A DNA stretch of 64,000 nucleotides from Candidatus Thiodiazotropha sp. (ex Myrtea sp. 'scaly one' KF741663) (GTDB taxonomy: Bacteria; Pseudomonadota; Gammaproteobacteria; Chromatiales; Chromatiaceae), in the NCBI GenBank assembly GCA_025655555.1, contig JAHXIQ010000005.1, positions 124,001-188,000 on the forward strand. The letters are read 5' to 3'. A model generated the notes under the pieces. It saw only the letters and a program-made list of their open reading frames with translations, was not told where the DNA came from and did no database searches. Positions 34,187-43,039 of the stretch are shown here, in pieces (the stretch's first letter is position 1; the number at the start of each line of letters is the position of its first letter). Both the position numbers and the translations under genes were made by a program.

Positions 34187-35542
34187 ATGCCTCAAAAACT
34201 ACCGATCATTTTCATCGATGATGAGAAACATATCCGTATTGCCAATGCACAAACACTGGAATTGGCTGGCTACCAGGTACACGCCATGGATGGTGCTGAG
34301 TCGGCACTACACCTGCTGAGTCATGACTGGCCGGGGGTTGTGGTGTCCGATATCAAAATGCCGGGTATGGATGGTATGGAGTTTCTGCAGCAGGCCCGAG
34401 CTATCGATCACGATTTGCCCGTCATCCTCATTACCGGTCATGGGGATATCGCAATGGCGGTCAAGGCGATTCGTGAGGGGGCCTACGATTTTATCGAAAA
34501 ACCCTTTGCGGCTGAGCAGTTGGTGGAGACCGTCAAACGGGCATTGGATAAGCGGGCGCTGACGCTGGAAAACCGCTGTCTACGATTGGAGTTAGAAGCA
34601 CAGAGTGCACCGGGACCCCGTATTATCGGACGTACCCCGGCAATGCAGGGATTGCGCACCACCATCTCCCAGGTTGCCGATACCGATGCGGATGTGCTCA
34701 TCTTCGGTGAAACAGGTACCGGTAAAGAGCTGGTGGCACGCTCACTACACGAACATAGCCGACGACAGGCACACAATTTTGTCGCCGTCAATTGCGGTGC
34801 TGTACCGGAGAATCTGATCGAAAGCGAACTCTTCGGCCATGAACCCGGTGCCTTTACCGGCGCCACGGGACGGCGGGTTGGGCGTTTTGAGCACGCCAAC
34901 CAGGGCACACTTTTCCTCGATGAGATCGAAAGTATGCCTATGCCAGTACAGATTCATCTTCTTCGTGTGCTGCAAGAGCGGGCTGTGGAGCGCCTGGGCT
35001 CCAATGACTTGGTGCCACTCAACCTGCGTGTGGTGGCGGCCACCAAAGTTGATCTGAAAGAGGCGGGGGAGAGGGGCGAGTTTCGTGAAGATCTCTATTA
35101 TCGACTCAACGTAGTCACTGTCGAGATCCCCCCTCTGCGAGAGAGGCGGGAGGATATACCTCTCCTGTTCCACCATTTTCTGTTATTGGCGGGTGCACGC
35201 TATGAAAGGGAAGCACCACTACCCAATGCCGACCAGATGCGTGTGCTACTGACCCACGCATGGCCAGGCAATGTACGGGAGCTACGCAATATCGCGGAGC
35301 GCTACGTGCTGCTGGGGGAGAATGTCGCTTATGACTTGGAACAACTGATGCGGGGTAGTGCCGCAGAAACTGCTATCACCTTGCCGCAGCAGGTGGACTG
35401 CTTCGAGAAGAGCCTGATCAAACAGCAGCTGGAATTACAGAAAGGGAGCCTGAAAAAAACCATGGAGGTGCTGGGGATTCCACGCAAGACACTCTACGAC
35501 AAGATGAGAAAGTACGGTCTCGACAAGAGCCACTATAAGTAA
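34187..35542 (+). CDS. dctD: Sigma-54-dependent response regulator DctD
   Basis: A 451-residue NtrC-family activator. Receiver domain with Asp11/Asp12, phospho-acceptor Asp55 (VVVSDIKMPGMDG) and Lys105. AAA+ domain: Walker A GETGTGKE (174-181), the sigma-54 contact motif GAFTGA (221-226) and Walker B LFLDEIES. C-terminal Fis-type helix-turn-helix ends VLGIPRKTLYDKMRKYGLD. It should activate RpoN promoters, most plausibly the one at 41826-41841 before dctP. A dispersed-repeat end follows the stop codon. Confidence 0.92.
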   Translation: MPQKLPIIFIDDEKHIRIANAQTLELAGYQVHAMDGAESALHLLSHDWPGVVVSDIKMPGMDGMEFLQQARAIDHDLPVILITGHGDIAMAVKAIREGAYDFIEKPFAAEQLVETVKRALDKRALTLENRCLRLELEAQSAPGPRIIGRTPAMQGLRTTISQVADTDADVLIFGETGTGKELVARSLHEHSRRQAHNFVAVNCGAVPENLIESELFGHEPGAFTGATGRRVGRFEHANQGTLFLDEIESMPMPVQIHLLRVLQERAVERLGSNDLVPLNLRVVAATKVDLKEAGERGEFREDLYYRLNVVTVEIPPLRERREDIPLLFHHFLLLAGARYEREAPLPNADQMRVLLTHAWPGNVRELRNIAERYVLLGENVAYDLEQLMRGSAAETAITLPQQVDCFEKSLIKQQLELQKGSLKKTMEVLGIPRKTLYDKMRKYGLDKSHYK

Positions 35543-35556
35543 AACTCAACAGTGGA

Positions 35557-35580
35557 AATTAAAATAGTGTTAACAGGCCC
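35557..35580. repeat. Solo end of the dispersed repeat family
   Basis: AATTAAAATAGTGTTAACAG followed by GCCC matches the copy at 59673-59700 almost exactly and the ends of the element at 45608-45875. It occupies the space between the convergent dctD and DUF3581 genes. No second end is visible close by. Confidence 0.6.
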
Positions 35581-35581
35581 A

Positions 35582-36322
35582 CTATGAGGTGGCTTGTTGT
35601 TGGTAGCGCTGCTTGTAGCCGTTGTATTCCTTAATCAAGCGGTCAACGGAAGCCGACTCGAAAGGCTGTAATCCTCTCAAGCTCATACGCTTGGCGCCAC
35701 GACCAACGACCTCACCGTTTTCCACAAAGTGGAAATCAAGTCGCACGATACCCTTCTTGCCCTGTACCTCGATGGCCGAGCCTGCAGGTTCCAGGGTCGG
35801 GTTGTGTAGTTCGAGATGGTCAAGATGGATTTCCATACTTTGGTAGATCACCAATGGACGGGCAGGATTGATCATGACACCCTGCTCAGACATGAGCGGA
35901 ACCAGAATATGGGGAAAGGTCTTGCCGGAAAAAGCGACATAACCGGTAGCCAGGTTATGGATTAGGTCAGTGTCAGCAGTCATCTCGCCATCCCGTTCGA
36001 TGGTGAGGTAGCATTTACCGCTGTCATCTGAAATATCGATCTTTTTATCATCTGTCTTAGGAAAGATGACAGCATTGTCGCTGACCATGCCGGAGAAAGT
36101 GAAGCACATGTGCTGACTGAGTCCAAAGTGGTTCAGTGCAACGGAGAAGAGTAGATCCCCCGGTACACAAAACATCTTCGCGTTGGCATCATGCAGCGGG
36201 TTATAGTCGTTCGCAATCTCCTTCGCGAAACGGCTCGACTGCTCTCGGCTAAAGAGAATCTTGTCGTTATTCTGTGTATAAAAGTCGGCCACCAGCATGC
36301 TTTTTTCCATGGGAATCATCAT
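35582..36322 (-). CDS. DUF3581-family protein
   Basis: A 246-residue cytoplasmic protein. FSREQSSRFAKEIANDYNPLH, FCVPGDLLFSVALNHFGLSQ and FSGMVSDNA match what I know of DUF3581, which looks like a hot-dog (MaoC-like) fold. The C-terminal half has VIYQSMEIHLDHLELHNPTL and RMSLRGLQPFES. The first ATG codons (36322, 36319, 36310) lack ribosome sites. The Met at residue 9 (36298) follows GGAAAA and would match the shorter N-terminus of homologues, so the true start may be there. Function is unknown in any organism I can name. Confidence 0.75.
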   Translation of the reverse strand: MMIPMEKSMLVADFYTQNNDKILFSREQSSRFAKEIANDYNPLHDANAKMFCVPGDLLFSVALNHFGLSQHMCFTFSGMVSDNAVIFPKTDDKKIDISDDSGKCYLTIERDGEMTADTDLIHNLATGYVAFSGKTFPHILVPLMSEQGVMINPARPLVIYQSMEIHLDHLELHNPTLEPAGSAIEVQGKKGIVRLDFHFVENGEVVGRGAKRMSLRGLQPFESASVDRLIKEYNGYKQRYQQQATS

Positions 36323-36567
36323 TCAAATAAGCACGCAATCATAGCAGGTGTATGGGGTGAGATAAAAGTTGAGTGGGAGGTCTGTGCGCGCGGTCTCAAA
36401 GAGAGAGCGGGCAACGAAACATAAGTTGGGATAGTATGAGATGCCTTGTTTACAGGTCCTTTTAAGAGATTTGTGGCGGACTTTTGATCGTAAGGCGTCA
36501 GCCATGAATTGTTCAGAGATTCCTTAAGCATGAATCGACTTCACAATGTACGCAGTCACAAATCGAA

Positions 36568-36969
36568 ATGGAATTGATCACCAGTAACACGTTCTATGGG
36601 CTTTTTAGGCATGGCTTACAGTGGCTCGCTAATCTGCGTCGTGCAAAGCAGGCAAGAATCGAGGAGTCGGTCCAGGCACTGAGGCAGGTGATTATCGCTG
36701 CCAGGGAAACAGCGGTCTCTCTGCGTCAACTCAAGGAAACCGGACAACAGGACCACACCGTCGAACGCCATCTTACCGTGCTGTGGACCAAGCTGGGTTT
36801 TGCACTGCAGGACCTGGGACTCGAAAAGCTCGCCAAGCGGAGTCAGATAACCGGTGCCCATTGGGCCGACCCCTCGCGTTTCGATGAAGCCTTTCTCGAT
36901 AAGGCAGATATCAGCTTGGAGCGGATGGAGCAGTTGGCACGCCAACTGCTCTCAGAAATTGAGCATTGA
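36568..36969 (+). CDS. Small helical protein of unknown function
   Basis: A 133-residue soluble protein, almost entirely predicted helix, basic at the N-terminus and acidic at the C-terminus. It has Leu/Arg heptads (ARIEESVQALRQVIIAARET, LERMEQLARQLLSEIE) that suggest a coiled coil or helical bundle. No family recognised. It lies alone between the DUF3581 gene (opposite strand) and hspQ. Confidence 0.6.
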   Translation: MELITSNTFYGLFRHGLQWLANLRRAKQARIEESVQALRQVIIAARETAVSLRQLKETGQQDHTVERHLTVLWTKLGFALQDLGLEKLAKRSQITGAHWADPSRFDEAFLDKADISLERMEQLARQLLSEIEH

Positions 36970-37079
36970 CTCACTCCATCAGGAGGCTTCTGGTAACGCT
37001 TTTCAATATGAGACACTACACTTAGTCTAAGGCCCGTTAGCAGGCCTGAATAAACGGCAAATGAAGCAGAGAGTGGATT

Positions 37080-37412
37080 GTGAATTCACCAGATAATCAA
37101 ACGACCCAGGCAAAATTTTCTGTCGGTGAAATAGTACACCATCGGCTATTTAACTACCGTGGTGTGATTGTTGACGCTGATCCGAACTTTATGCTTTCCG
37201 ATGAGTGGTATGAACAGGTTGCTCGATCCCGTCCACCCAGGGATCAGCCCTGGTACCGCGTGTTGGTGCATAACAGTAATGACGAAACCTATGTAGCCGA
37301 ACGCAATCTGACCCATGATTCCAGTAGCGAGCCGATTGCACATCCCTTGATCAATACATTTTTTACCGCTTTTGACGGGGGTCGATATGTGACAGGACAG
37401 AAGGTTAATTAA
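37080..37412 (+). CDS. hspQ: Heat shock protein HspQ
   Basis: A 110-residue HspQ/YccV-like protein: KFSVGEIVHHRLFNYRGVIV, DEWYEQVARSRPPRDQPWYRVLV and ETYVAERNLTHD are the conserved blocks. HspQ modulates DnaA degradation and acts as a Lon specificity enhancer in enterobacteria; the YccV domain binds hemimethylated DNA in vitro. It starts with GTG after a GAGAG-like purine run. It is followed after 9 bases by the DUF3465 gene. Confidence 0.9.
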   Translation: MNSPDNQTTQAKFSVGEIVHHRLFNYRGVIVDADPNFMLSDEWYEQVARSRPPRDQPWYRVLVHNSNDETYVAERNLTHDSSSEPIAHPLINTFFTAFDGGRYVTGQKVN

Positions 37413-37421
37413 AATCGCCAG

Positions 37422-37889
37422 ATGATGAAAAACAATGCAGTAGCCACAAAGATAGTCTTCCTCCTTGTTGTACTGATGGGCCTCTATTTTGGTCTTTTCA
37501 ATGAGGAAGATACTAGAGAGACGCCGAGTCGGGAAGGACAGCTACAAAGTACGAATGGTAACAGTCTTCTGGAAAAGGCAATCAGACAAAAGATCAGCGA
37601 TCTCCAGGTGATGGCGGTTGGTAGAGTCATCAGAGTATTGCCGGACGATCGCGAGGGTAGCCGTCATCAACGATTTATCATCAGGATCCGCTCGGGAGAA
37701 ACGCTATTGGTGGCACATAATATCGATCTGGCTCCGCGGGTGAAAGGGATTGCTGTGAATGATGAAGTGGAGTTCTTCGGAGAGTATGAATGGAATGATA
37801 AGGGGGGCGTCATCCACTGGACGCATGAAGATCCTCAAGGGCGTCACCCTGATGGTTGGATTCAGCATAAAGGGCAGCGCTACCAGTGA
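37422..37889 (+). CDS. DUF3465-family exported protein
   Basis: A 155-residue protein with a single N-terminal hydrophobic segment (ATKIVFLLVVLMGLYFGLF), acting as signal anchor or signal peptide. The conserved domain runs from about residue 65: VGRVIRVLPDDREGSRHQRF, LLVAHNIDLAPRV, FFGEYEWNDKGGVIHWTHED and a C-terminal GWIQHKGQRYQ. These match DUF3465. The OB-fold-like pattern suggests a small binding protein. Function unknown. It may be co-transcribed with hspQ. Confidence 0.85.
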   Translation: MMKNNAVATKIVFLLVVLMGLYFGLFNEEDTRETPSREGQLQSTNGNSLLEKAIRQKISDLQVMAVGRVIRVLPDDREGSRHQRFIIRIRSGETLLVAHNIDLAPRVKGIAVNDEVEFFGEYEWNDKGGVIHWTHEDPQGRHPDGWIQHKGQRYQ

Positions 37890-37928
37890 TCCCGACAGCC
37901 CCGGATTAATAACAACAGGAGGCTTGCC

Positions 37929-38690
37929 ATGAAGCTTAAGGATATGTCGTTATTCGATGCCCATTTCCATATCATCGATCCGCGATTTCCCTTGGTAGAG
38001 AACCAGGGATACCTGCCATTGCCATTCACTTGCGACGACTATCTCGAACGTATGAGTGACCTGCCGCTGAAGGGTGGGGTGGTGGTGTCGGGGTCTTTTC
38101 AGGCCTTCGATCAGAACTATCTCCTGGCGGCTCTCGAAACATTGGGCCCTGGCTTTGTGGGGGTCTCTCAATTGCCGGCTTCGGTGGACGACGACATGCT
38201 TCAGCAGTTGGATGATGCAGGGGTTAGAGGTGTGCGCTTCAATCTTTACCGGGGTGGTTCAGAGGTGCTGGCGAAACTGGAGAACTTTGCGCATCATATT
38301 TATGAACGGTTGAATTGGCATGTGGAACTCTATACCGATGCACCGATTATCGATCGATACTACACCATGCTCAGCGAATTGCCGGCAGTCAGTATCGATC
38401 ACCTGGCGCTATCCAGACAGGCTTCAGATCGCCTGCTCGGACTGGTCGAGCAGGGAGTGAAGGTAAAGGCCAGTGGCTTCGGACGCCTGGAATCGAATCC
38501 TATTCCCCTGTTGCGGGAGATCTTCGCAGCGAATCCTGACAGTCTGATGTTCGGTTCCGACCTGCCATCGACTCGCGCCCCCAGACCATTTGCTGTTAGG
38601 GATTTGGAACGTATTGGTGAGGCACTCTGTGAAAATGGCGTCAAGCGTGTGTTTTTTGAAAATGCCAGACACTTCTACCGTTTGCCCTAG
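37929..38690 (+). CDS. Amidohydrolase-2 family metal-dependent hydrolase
   Basis: A 253-residue TIM-barrel hydrolase. LFDAHFHIID provides the HxH metal pair (His12, His14). VRFNLYRGG, HVELYTD (His/Glu at strand 5), SIDHLAL (His at strand 6) and MFGSDLPSTR (Asp at strand 8) are the remaining ligand positions. Relatives hydrolyse lactones (such as 2-pyrone-4,6-dicarboxylate) or decarboxylate aromatic acids. The substrate is not predictable. GGAGG at 37919-37923 supports the ATG. Confidence 0.83.
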   Translation: MKLKDMSLFDAHFHIIDPRFPLVENQGYLPLPFTCDDYLERMSDLPLKGGVVVSGSFQAFDQNYLLAALETLGPGFVGVSQLPASVDDDMLQQLDDAGVRGVRFNLYRGGSEVLAKLENFAHHIYERLNWHVELYTDAPIIDRYYTMLSELPAVSIDHLALSRQASDRLLGLVEQGVKVKASGFGRLESNPIPLLREIFAANPDSLMFGSDLPSTRAPRPFAVRDLERIGEALCENGVKRVFFENARHFYRLP

Positions 38691-38840
38691 TGTGCCTCAG
38701 TATCTGTAAGATAACGCATTTGCCATGCTGATCTTGCCTGAAGAAACCAAATTGGATGTAGTAGTGATCAAGCCTTAATGATGCTGGCACCATTCCGCTA
38801 CTCTTTTATCGGCTGTGACGATTGACTCATCAGAGTGCCT

Positions 38841-39359
38841 ATGAACCGTAACGAAGAGACAGTGGTTGAAACGCTCATGATTCCTGTGAAGCAGGCCAGA
38901 GTCTTGCGATGGCTCCTGATGCTGTCCACGCTAGTGTTGGCACTTGGCTATTTCATGCCCATGTTGACACTGACGAAATTCGTCTTTATCGCTAACTCTT
39001 TTTCCATTGTCACCGGGTTGGTGGAGCTCTATGCAAGAGGGCAATGGCTTGTGCTGTTTGCCGTAGGGATTTTCAGTGTGCTCCTGCCCCTGATCAAGAT
39101 AGGACTGCTGTTTATGTTGTTACACCATCGCGAGGTGAGGTCAGCGCATTTTGCTCGGCTTCTCAAGATGATGCATGACTATGGTCGATGGGCGATGCTC
39201 GATGTGATGGTGGTGGCGGTGATGATCGTAACGGTCAAACTGGGCGTGGTGGCTGAGGTCGAGATTCATCCCGGCCTTTATCTTTTCGGTTTGGCCGTTT
39301 TGCTGATTATGTATATCACCCACCGGGTTGTCAGCTATACACATGAGATAGACGAATGA
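38841..39359 (+). CDS. Paraquat-inducible protein A-like membrane protein
   Basis: A 172-residue membrane protein with four TM helices: about 24-44, 68-92 (SVLLPLIKIGLLFML), 117-135 and 140-160. The signature YFMPMLTLTKF and VLLPLIKIG match single-domain PqiA family members. It lacks the N-terminal zinc-ribbon Cys motifs of full-length PqiA. PqiA works with MCE-type lipid-transport PqiB, which is not found here. The ATG at 38841 is preferred to the GTG two codons upstream. It overlaps ybaK by four bases. Confidence 0.8.
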   Translation: MNRNEETVVETLMIPVKQARVLRWLLMLSTLVLALGYFMPMLTLTKFVFIANSFSIVTGLVELYARGQWLVLFAVGIFSVLLPLIKIGLLFMLLHHREVRSAHFARLLKMMHDYGRWAMLDVMVVAVMIVTVKLGVVAEVEIHPGLYLFGLAVLLIMYITHRVVSYTHEIDE

Positions 39360-39829
39360 CACCTGCTGTGGCGATGGCTAAAAAATCAGGTATTTTCTTC
39401 AAGACACATCAATACTCCCATGATCCCAGTCATGAGTCCTATGGTGAGGAGGCGGCTGAAAAACTGGCAGTTGATCCCGCTCGTGTTTTCAAAACACTGG
39501 TAGTGAGTTTGGATCAGCAAAGTCTGGCCGTGGCGGTAGTACCTGTTACCGGACGCTTGGACATGAAAGCTGTGGCCAGAATCTTGAAGCAGAAAAAGGT
39601 GGGAATGGCTGAAGCCGATGTAGTGCAACGCGCCACAGGGTATGTGTTGGGCGGTGTCAGTCCTCTGGGTCAGAAACGCAGGCTGCCGACTCTGATCGAT
39701 GATTCCGCCAGGAATTTCGAGACGATCTACGTCAGCGCCGGGAGACGAGGGCTGGAATTGGAGCTACCGGCAGATGACTTGGGACGTCTGGTCGGGGCGC
39801 ATTTTGGAACAATAGCTAGGGCCAGTTGA
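39356..39829 (+). CDS. ybaK: Cys-tRNA(Pro)/Cys-tRNA(Cys) deacylase YbaK
   Basis: A 157-residue editing enzyme that hydrolyses mis-charged Cys-tRNA(Pro). The family signatures ARVFKTLVVSLD (with the catalytic Lys), GRLDMKAVAR, KVGMAEADVVQRATGYVLGG and GVSPLGQKRRLPTLID are present. Length agrees with E. coli YbaK (159). It overlaps the PqiA-like gene by ATGA. Confidence 0.93.
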   Translation: MTPAVAMAKKSGIFFKTHQYSHDPSHESYGEEAAEKLAVDPARVFKTLVVSLDQQSLAVAVVPVTGRLDMKAVARILKQKKVGMAEADVVQRATGYVLGGVSPLGQKRRLPTLIDDSARNFETIYVSAGRRGLELELPADDLGRLVGAHFGTIARAS

Positions 39830-39853
39830 TACAATTTGATCTTCACTGTTTTG

Positions 39854-40294
39854 CTATGCACCGCCACGCTGATTGATGAACTGGGCCGTAATACTGTCCA
39901 TCGTGTTTACATGCATCTCAAACCACTCAGGCCAGGATTCAAAGAGGAATGCCACCAAGGGTTCCACTGAGTGGCTCTCCAGCCAGGTCTTATGCAGTTC
40001 ATCGAGTAGTGCCAACATTCTTTCATGTTCACTGCTGTGTACCGGGTAGGCAGGAAATCCGTACTCCAGCATGAGTTCGTTCTCTCGCTTAAAATGGAGT
40101 CGCGTATGTTCCACCCAAGCGGCGGTTTCAGCTGAAATCGCTTTCTCGTCAGCTTCTCCTTCCATGGCCTTTGTCAGCAACGTCCCGAGCCGGTTGACCA
40201 TCTCAAGTTCCTCCCTGTGGGTTTCGTTCATCGATTCCAGAGCAACCAGGGGAATGGATGACGGGTCTGGGAGCGGGCGTAGGTTGTCAATCAT
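39854..40294 (-). CDS. Bacteriohemerythrin-domain protein
   Basis: A 146-residue non-haem diiron protein. The full ligand set is visible: His26, HTRLHFKRE (His67, Glu71), HSSEH (His86, His90) and HVNTMD (His128, Asp133). Single-domain bacteriohemerythrins bind O2 reversibly and are thought to store, deliver or sense it in microoxic bacteria. It is monocistronic and convergent with ybaK. Confidence 0.9.
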   Translation of the reverse strand: MIDNLRPLPDPSSIPLVALESMNETHREELEMVNRLGTLLTKAMEGEADEKAISAETAAWVEHTRLHFKRENELMLEYGFPAYPVHSSEHERMLALLDELHKTWLESHSVEPLVAFLFESWPEWFEMHVNTMDSITAQFINQRGGA

Positions 40295-40690
40295 GGGAGG
40301 CTATCTGTGGTTGGAAAAATGGAAGAGGGAACATACTGCATACCCATAATGGAGTATATGATTAAAATCAATTTCCAGACACTAAAATGCCACGATAACC
40401 ATTTTTTTGGTATGCCTATGAAGGGGTATATACCATGAGAAAAGAATGGATATTCACCGATTAAAATGTCTTCGGCCGCCCTGTTTGATTTCAACACTGG
40501 GAATAGGAATCTGTCGACTAAAATACTCAAGCAGACTGCCAACATGTCGATACAATAAAGAGATGGAAGGTCGGCTTTCTTGGTGCTGGCAGGATAGGCC
40601 TATCTCAGATCAGCCATGGAAATATCTGTTTTCGTAAATAGCCTCAACGCAAAATCAAAGCAAAAATGACAGAGGTTGATGGAATTAATA
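40295..40690. other. 396-bp intergenic region without a gene
   Basis: This lies between the divergent hemerythrin gene and the unknown gene at 40691. A weak hairpin GGTAT...ATACC lies at 40409-40434. Short open frames on both strands lack ribosome sites. No RNA gene or clear promoter pair identified. Confidence 0.45.
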
Positions 40691-41569
40691 ATGACAACTT
40701 CGATTGATAATGCAGAATTAAAAAATGACGTCTCCATCATTGAGCAGAAACGTCAGATCCTTGAAAAAGTCGTAGATATCACCCGTGCCATCGAAAGCAT
40801 GCAGGAGAGCCTGAATGCGGTGCTGGTACTCGGTGTCGCATCGAAGGATCTACCCGAGGATGCTTTGAGTCTCTATAGCTCCCTGAGTGGCAGCCTGCGC
40901 AATCTGCCGGTCAACAAAGTCAAGGAGTATTACAGCAATCTTGAGATCCTGGTAAAAAAGCAGCTCAACAAGATACTTGGCTATTCCGGTGTCGATTTTT
41001 CTGAAAGTGATGATGTTGAGTTCATTACCCTGTCCAGCGATTCGGATGAAGAAGATCCTTTGGAATTGCTGGGATCATTTAAACGGACAGCGCAAACAGC
41101 TGTTTCACTGCGGGTTTTGCTGAGAAAACGGGGTGTGCAGACACCGGGCTCGGCAATACCCGTCACGCCAGAGGTAATCAAACAGCACCTGAGCCATCTG
41201 GACGAGCAGGAGAATACACAGCGCGGCAAGATCAAAACGAAAATAGAAGAGATGAAGCAGGAGATCGGCAGAATGATCGATAATCCGGCTTATCCTGATG
41301 CCATGAAGTCGATGCTCAAGGATGTAGTGGATAATCTCGATAAGGACCTGGTGCAGCTGGCCCGTGGTGCTTCGATCGAGCGGTTGAGCTTCGTAGCCGA
41401 TGCGGAAGAGATTGTCTCGGTCGATGATCAGGCACTCGAGGTTGAAGAGATTGTCATCGATTCTGTGGCTGCGACGCCCGAGCCCGTGGGTTTCTCCCAG
41501 ACAGCGGCTCGCTGGCTCAACAGTCCCTGGGATGTCGGTTGGGATGATATTCAAAAAGAGCGTCCGTAA
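40691..41569 (+). CDS. Coiled-coil protein of unknown function
   Basis: A 292-residue soluble acidic protein. An N-terminal helix pair (IIEQKRQILEKVVDITRAIE) is followed by an acidic low-complexity stretch near residue 123 (SSDSDEEDPLELLG). A second long helix with Lys/Glu heptads follows near 180-200 (IKTKIEEMKQEIGRMID). The C-terminus is Val/Glu rich and ends WLNSPWDVGWDDIQKERP. No family recognised. GGA eight bases before the ATG at 40691 supports this start over in-frame TTG/ATG codons at 40676 and 40679. It has no close operon partner. Confidence 0.65.
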   Translation: MTTSIDNAELKNDVSIIEQKRQILEKVVDITRAIESMQESLNAVLVLGVASKDLPEDALSLYSSLSGSLRNLPVNKVKEYYSNLEILVKKQLNKILGYSGVDFSESDDVEFITLSSDSDEEDPLELLGSFKRTAQTAVSLRVLLRKRGVQTPGSAIPVTPEVIKQHLSHLDEQENTQRGKIKTKIEEMKQEIGRMIDNPAYPDAMKSMLKDVVDNLDKDLVQLARGASIERLSFVADAEEIVSVDDQALEVEEIVIDSVAATPEPVGFSQTAARWLNSPWDVGWDDIQKERP

Positions 41570-41669
41570 AGGACGTTCTCTATACTGTACCTGTCAAGAA
41601 TTACCATTGACTGAATAAGGTTTAACCTGTTTCTGGCAGTCACACCCCGTTGACTTTTTTTACCTGCCT

Positions 41670-41684
41670 GCTGATGTCATCAGC
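41670..41684. promoter_or_regulatory. Palindrome GCTGATG-T-CATCAGC, candidate DctD site
   Basis: A perfect 7-bp inverted repeat about one base, 142 bp upstream of the -24 element of the dctP promoter, followed by a partial repeat GCATCAG at 41691-41697. The one-base centre rules out a normal hairpin. Spacing is typical for an enhancer-binding-protein site. Confidence 0.45.
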
Positions 41685-41825
41685 GAAATAGCATCAGAAG
41701 TGGTTAAAATCCCCGCTTTGAAATCTAGAAGCTGGCGGAAATCCACCCATTTCATTCTGTTGCTCACTAGCATTAATACTCAACGATACCGATAAGGTAA
41801 GCCTCTCCACCCATTTCAGTCGGGT

Positions 41826-41841
41826 TGGCCCTTTTATTGCA
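41826..41841 (+). promoter_or_regulatory. Sigma-54 (-24/-12) promoter of dctPQM
   Basis: TGGCCCTTTTATTGCA has the invariant GG and GC at RpoN spacing and a perfect TTGCA -12 element; the -24 box differs at two less conserved positions. Transcription would start near 41852, 54 bases before dctP. Confidence 0.75.
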
Positions 41842-41905
41842 CTTGATAAAAAAGTCCGAACATTTCGGATGAAAACAACATCGTATTTCCATACGGAGGA
41901 TTACC

Positions 41906-42889
41906 ATGCGTAAATTGATTTTTGCAGTGGCATTGGCCGCGAGTCTCATCGCCGGTCCCCTAACCGCTGCACCCATCGTCATTAAGTTTTCACACGTGGT
42001 GGCGGAGAACACCCCAAAAGGTCAGATGGCCAATAAGTTCAAGGATCTTATTGCGGAACGCCTGGGTGATAAGGTGGTGGTAGAGGTCTACCCCAACTCT
42101 CAACTGTTCGGAGACAATAAAGTTCTGCAGGCCATGCTGCTGGGTGACGTACAGATGGCAGCACCTTCTCTCTCCAAATTTGAGAGCTTTACCCGCAAAC
42201 TTCAGCTCTACGATCTGCCTTTCCTGTTTAAAGACATGGAAGCGGTTGAGCGTTTTCAGAACAGTGCTGCCGGTCAGGAGCTGCTCAATTCCCTGAAGAA
42301 AAAAGGTCTGGTGGGTCTGGGTTATATCCACAATGGTTTGAAACAACTCTCGTCCAGTCAGCCGATACGTGTGCCTGCTGATGCCTCCGGTCTGAAATTT
42401 CGCATCATGACCTCTGATGTCTTGGCAGCACAGTTTGAGGCAGTTAAAGCCACGCCGTTGAAGAAACCTTTCTCTGAGGTCTTCACACTGTTGCAGACCA
42501 GAGCTATCGATGGACAGGAGAATACCTGGTCTAACATCTACTCCAAGAAGTTCTTCGAGGTGCAGCCCTATATCACTGAATCCAACCATGGTTTGTTGGA
42601 CTACATGGTTGTGACCTCCACAGAATTCTGGATGGATCTGCCGGATGCTCTCCGCCCTGAGGTGAAGAAGGCGTTGGATGACGCCATTATTTTTGGTAAC
42701 CAGGTGGCAGCCCAGAAGGCAATCGATGACCGTCAACGTATTGCCGACTCCGGCCGCAGCAAGATCGCAACACTCTCTCCCGAAGAGCGTGCTCAATGGG
42801 TTGAGGTCATGAAACCGGTATGGCAGCAGTTTGAACATGAGATCGGCAAAGAGCTGATCGATGCGGCCTATAATGCCAACAATATGTAA
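41906..42889 (+). CDS. dctP: TRAP transporter solute-binding protein DctP
   Basis: A 327-residue periplasmic binding protein, signal peptide ending LTAA. Family signatures: IKFSHVVAENTPKG at the mature N-terminus, LGDKVVVEVYPNSQLFGDNK, LPFLFKDMEAVERF, and LKFRIMTSDVLAAQF containing the substrate-carboxylate-binding Arg. EVFTLLQTRAIDGQENTWSN is also typical. It probably binds C4-dicarboxylates, given dctBD upstream and malate/succinate enzymes downstream. GGAGG precedes the ATG. Confidence 0.93.
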   Translation: MRKLIFAVALAASLIAGPLTAAPIVIKFSHVVAENTPKGQMANKFKDLIAERLGDKVVVEVYPNSQLFGDNKVLQAMLLGDVQMAAPSLSKFESFTRKLQLYDLPFLFKDMEAVERFQNSAAGQELLNSLKKKGLVGLGYIHNGLKQLSSSQPIRVPADASGLKFRIMTSDVLAAQFEAVKATPLKKPFSEVFTLLQTRAIDGQENTWSNIYSKKFFEVQPYITESNHGLLDYMVVTSTEFWMDLPDALRPEVKKALDDAIIFGNQVAAQKAIDDRQRIADSGRSKIATLSPEERAQWVEVMKPVWQQFEHEIGKELIDAAYNANNM

Positions 42890-43039
42890 GTAAGCTGAGA
42901 CGCTACACCGTCTAAACACTTTGCCCCCCGATAGCCGGACGTGCTGTCGGGGAGTGAGTGCTGAAAATATAGACCTGGACAGGTATGACGCCGAATCCGG
43001 GCAGTCCGCAAACAAACGGGCCATCAGAGGAGAATATCG

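Noticed and set aside
37026-37047. GGCCCGTTAGCAGGCC as another copy of the dispersed repeat
   Set aside because: Only the GTTAGCAGGCC part resembles the family; the flanking AATTAAA and CACTAAT parts are missing.
40446-40637. 63-codon frame in the gap before the coiled-coil gene
   Set aside because: Cys/Arg/Trp-rich composition unlike neighbours and no Shine-Dalgarno.
41990-43024. Long antisense open frame (344 codons) over dctP
   Set aside because: It mirrors dctP codons in a high-GC3 gene, has no ribosome site and reads as Leu/Gln/His/Arg-rich shadow sequence; dctP itself matches its family end to end.
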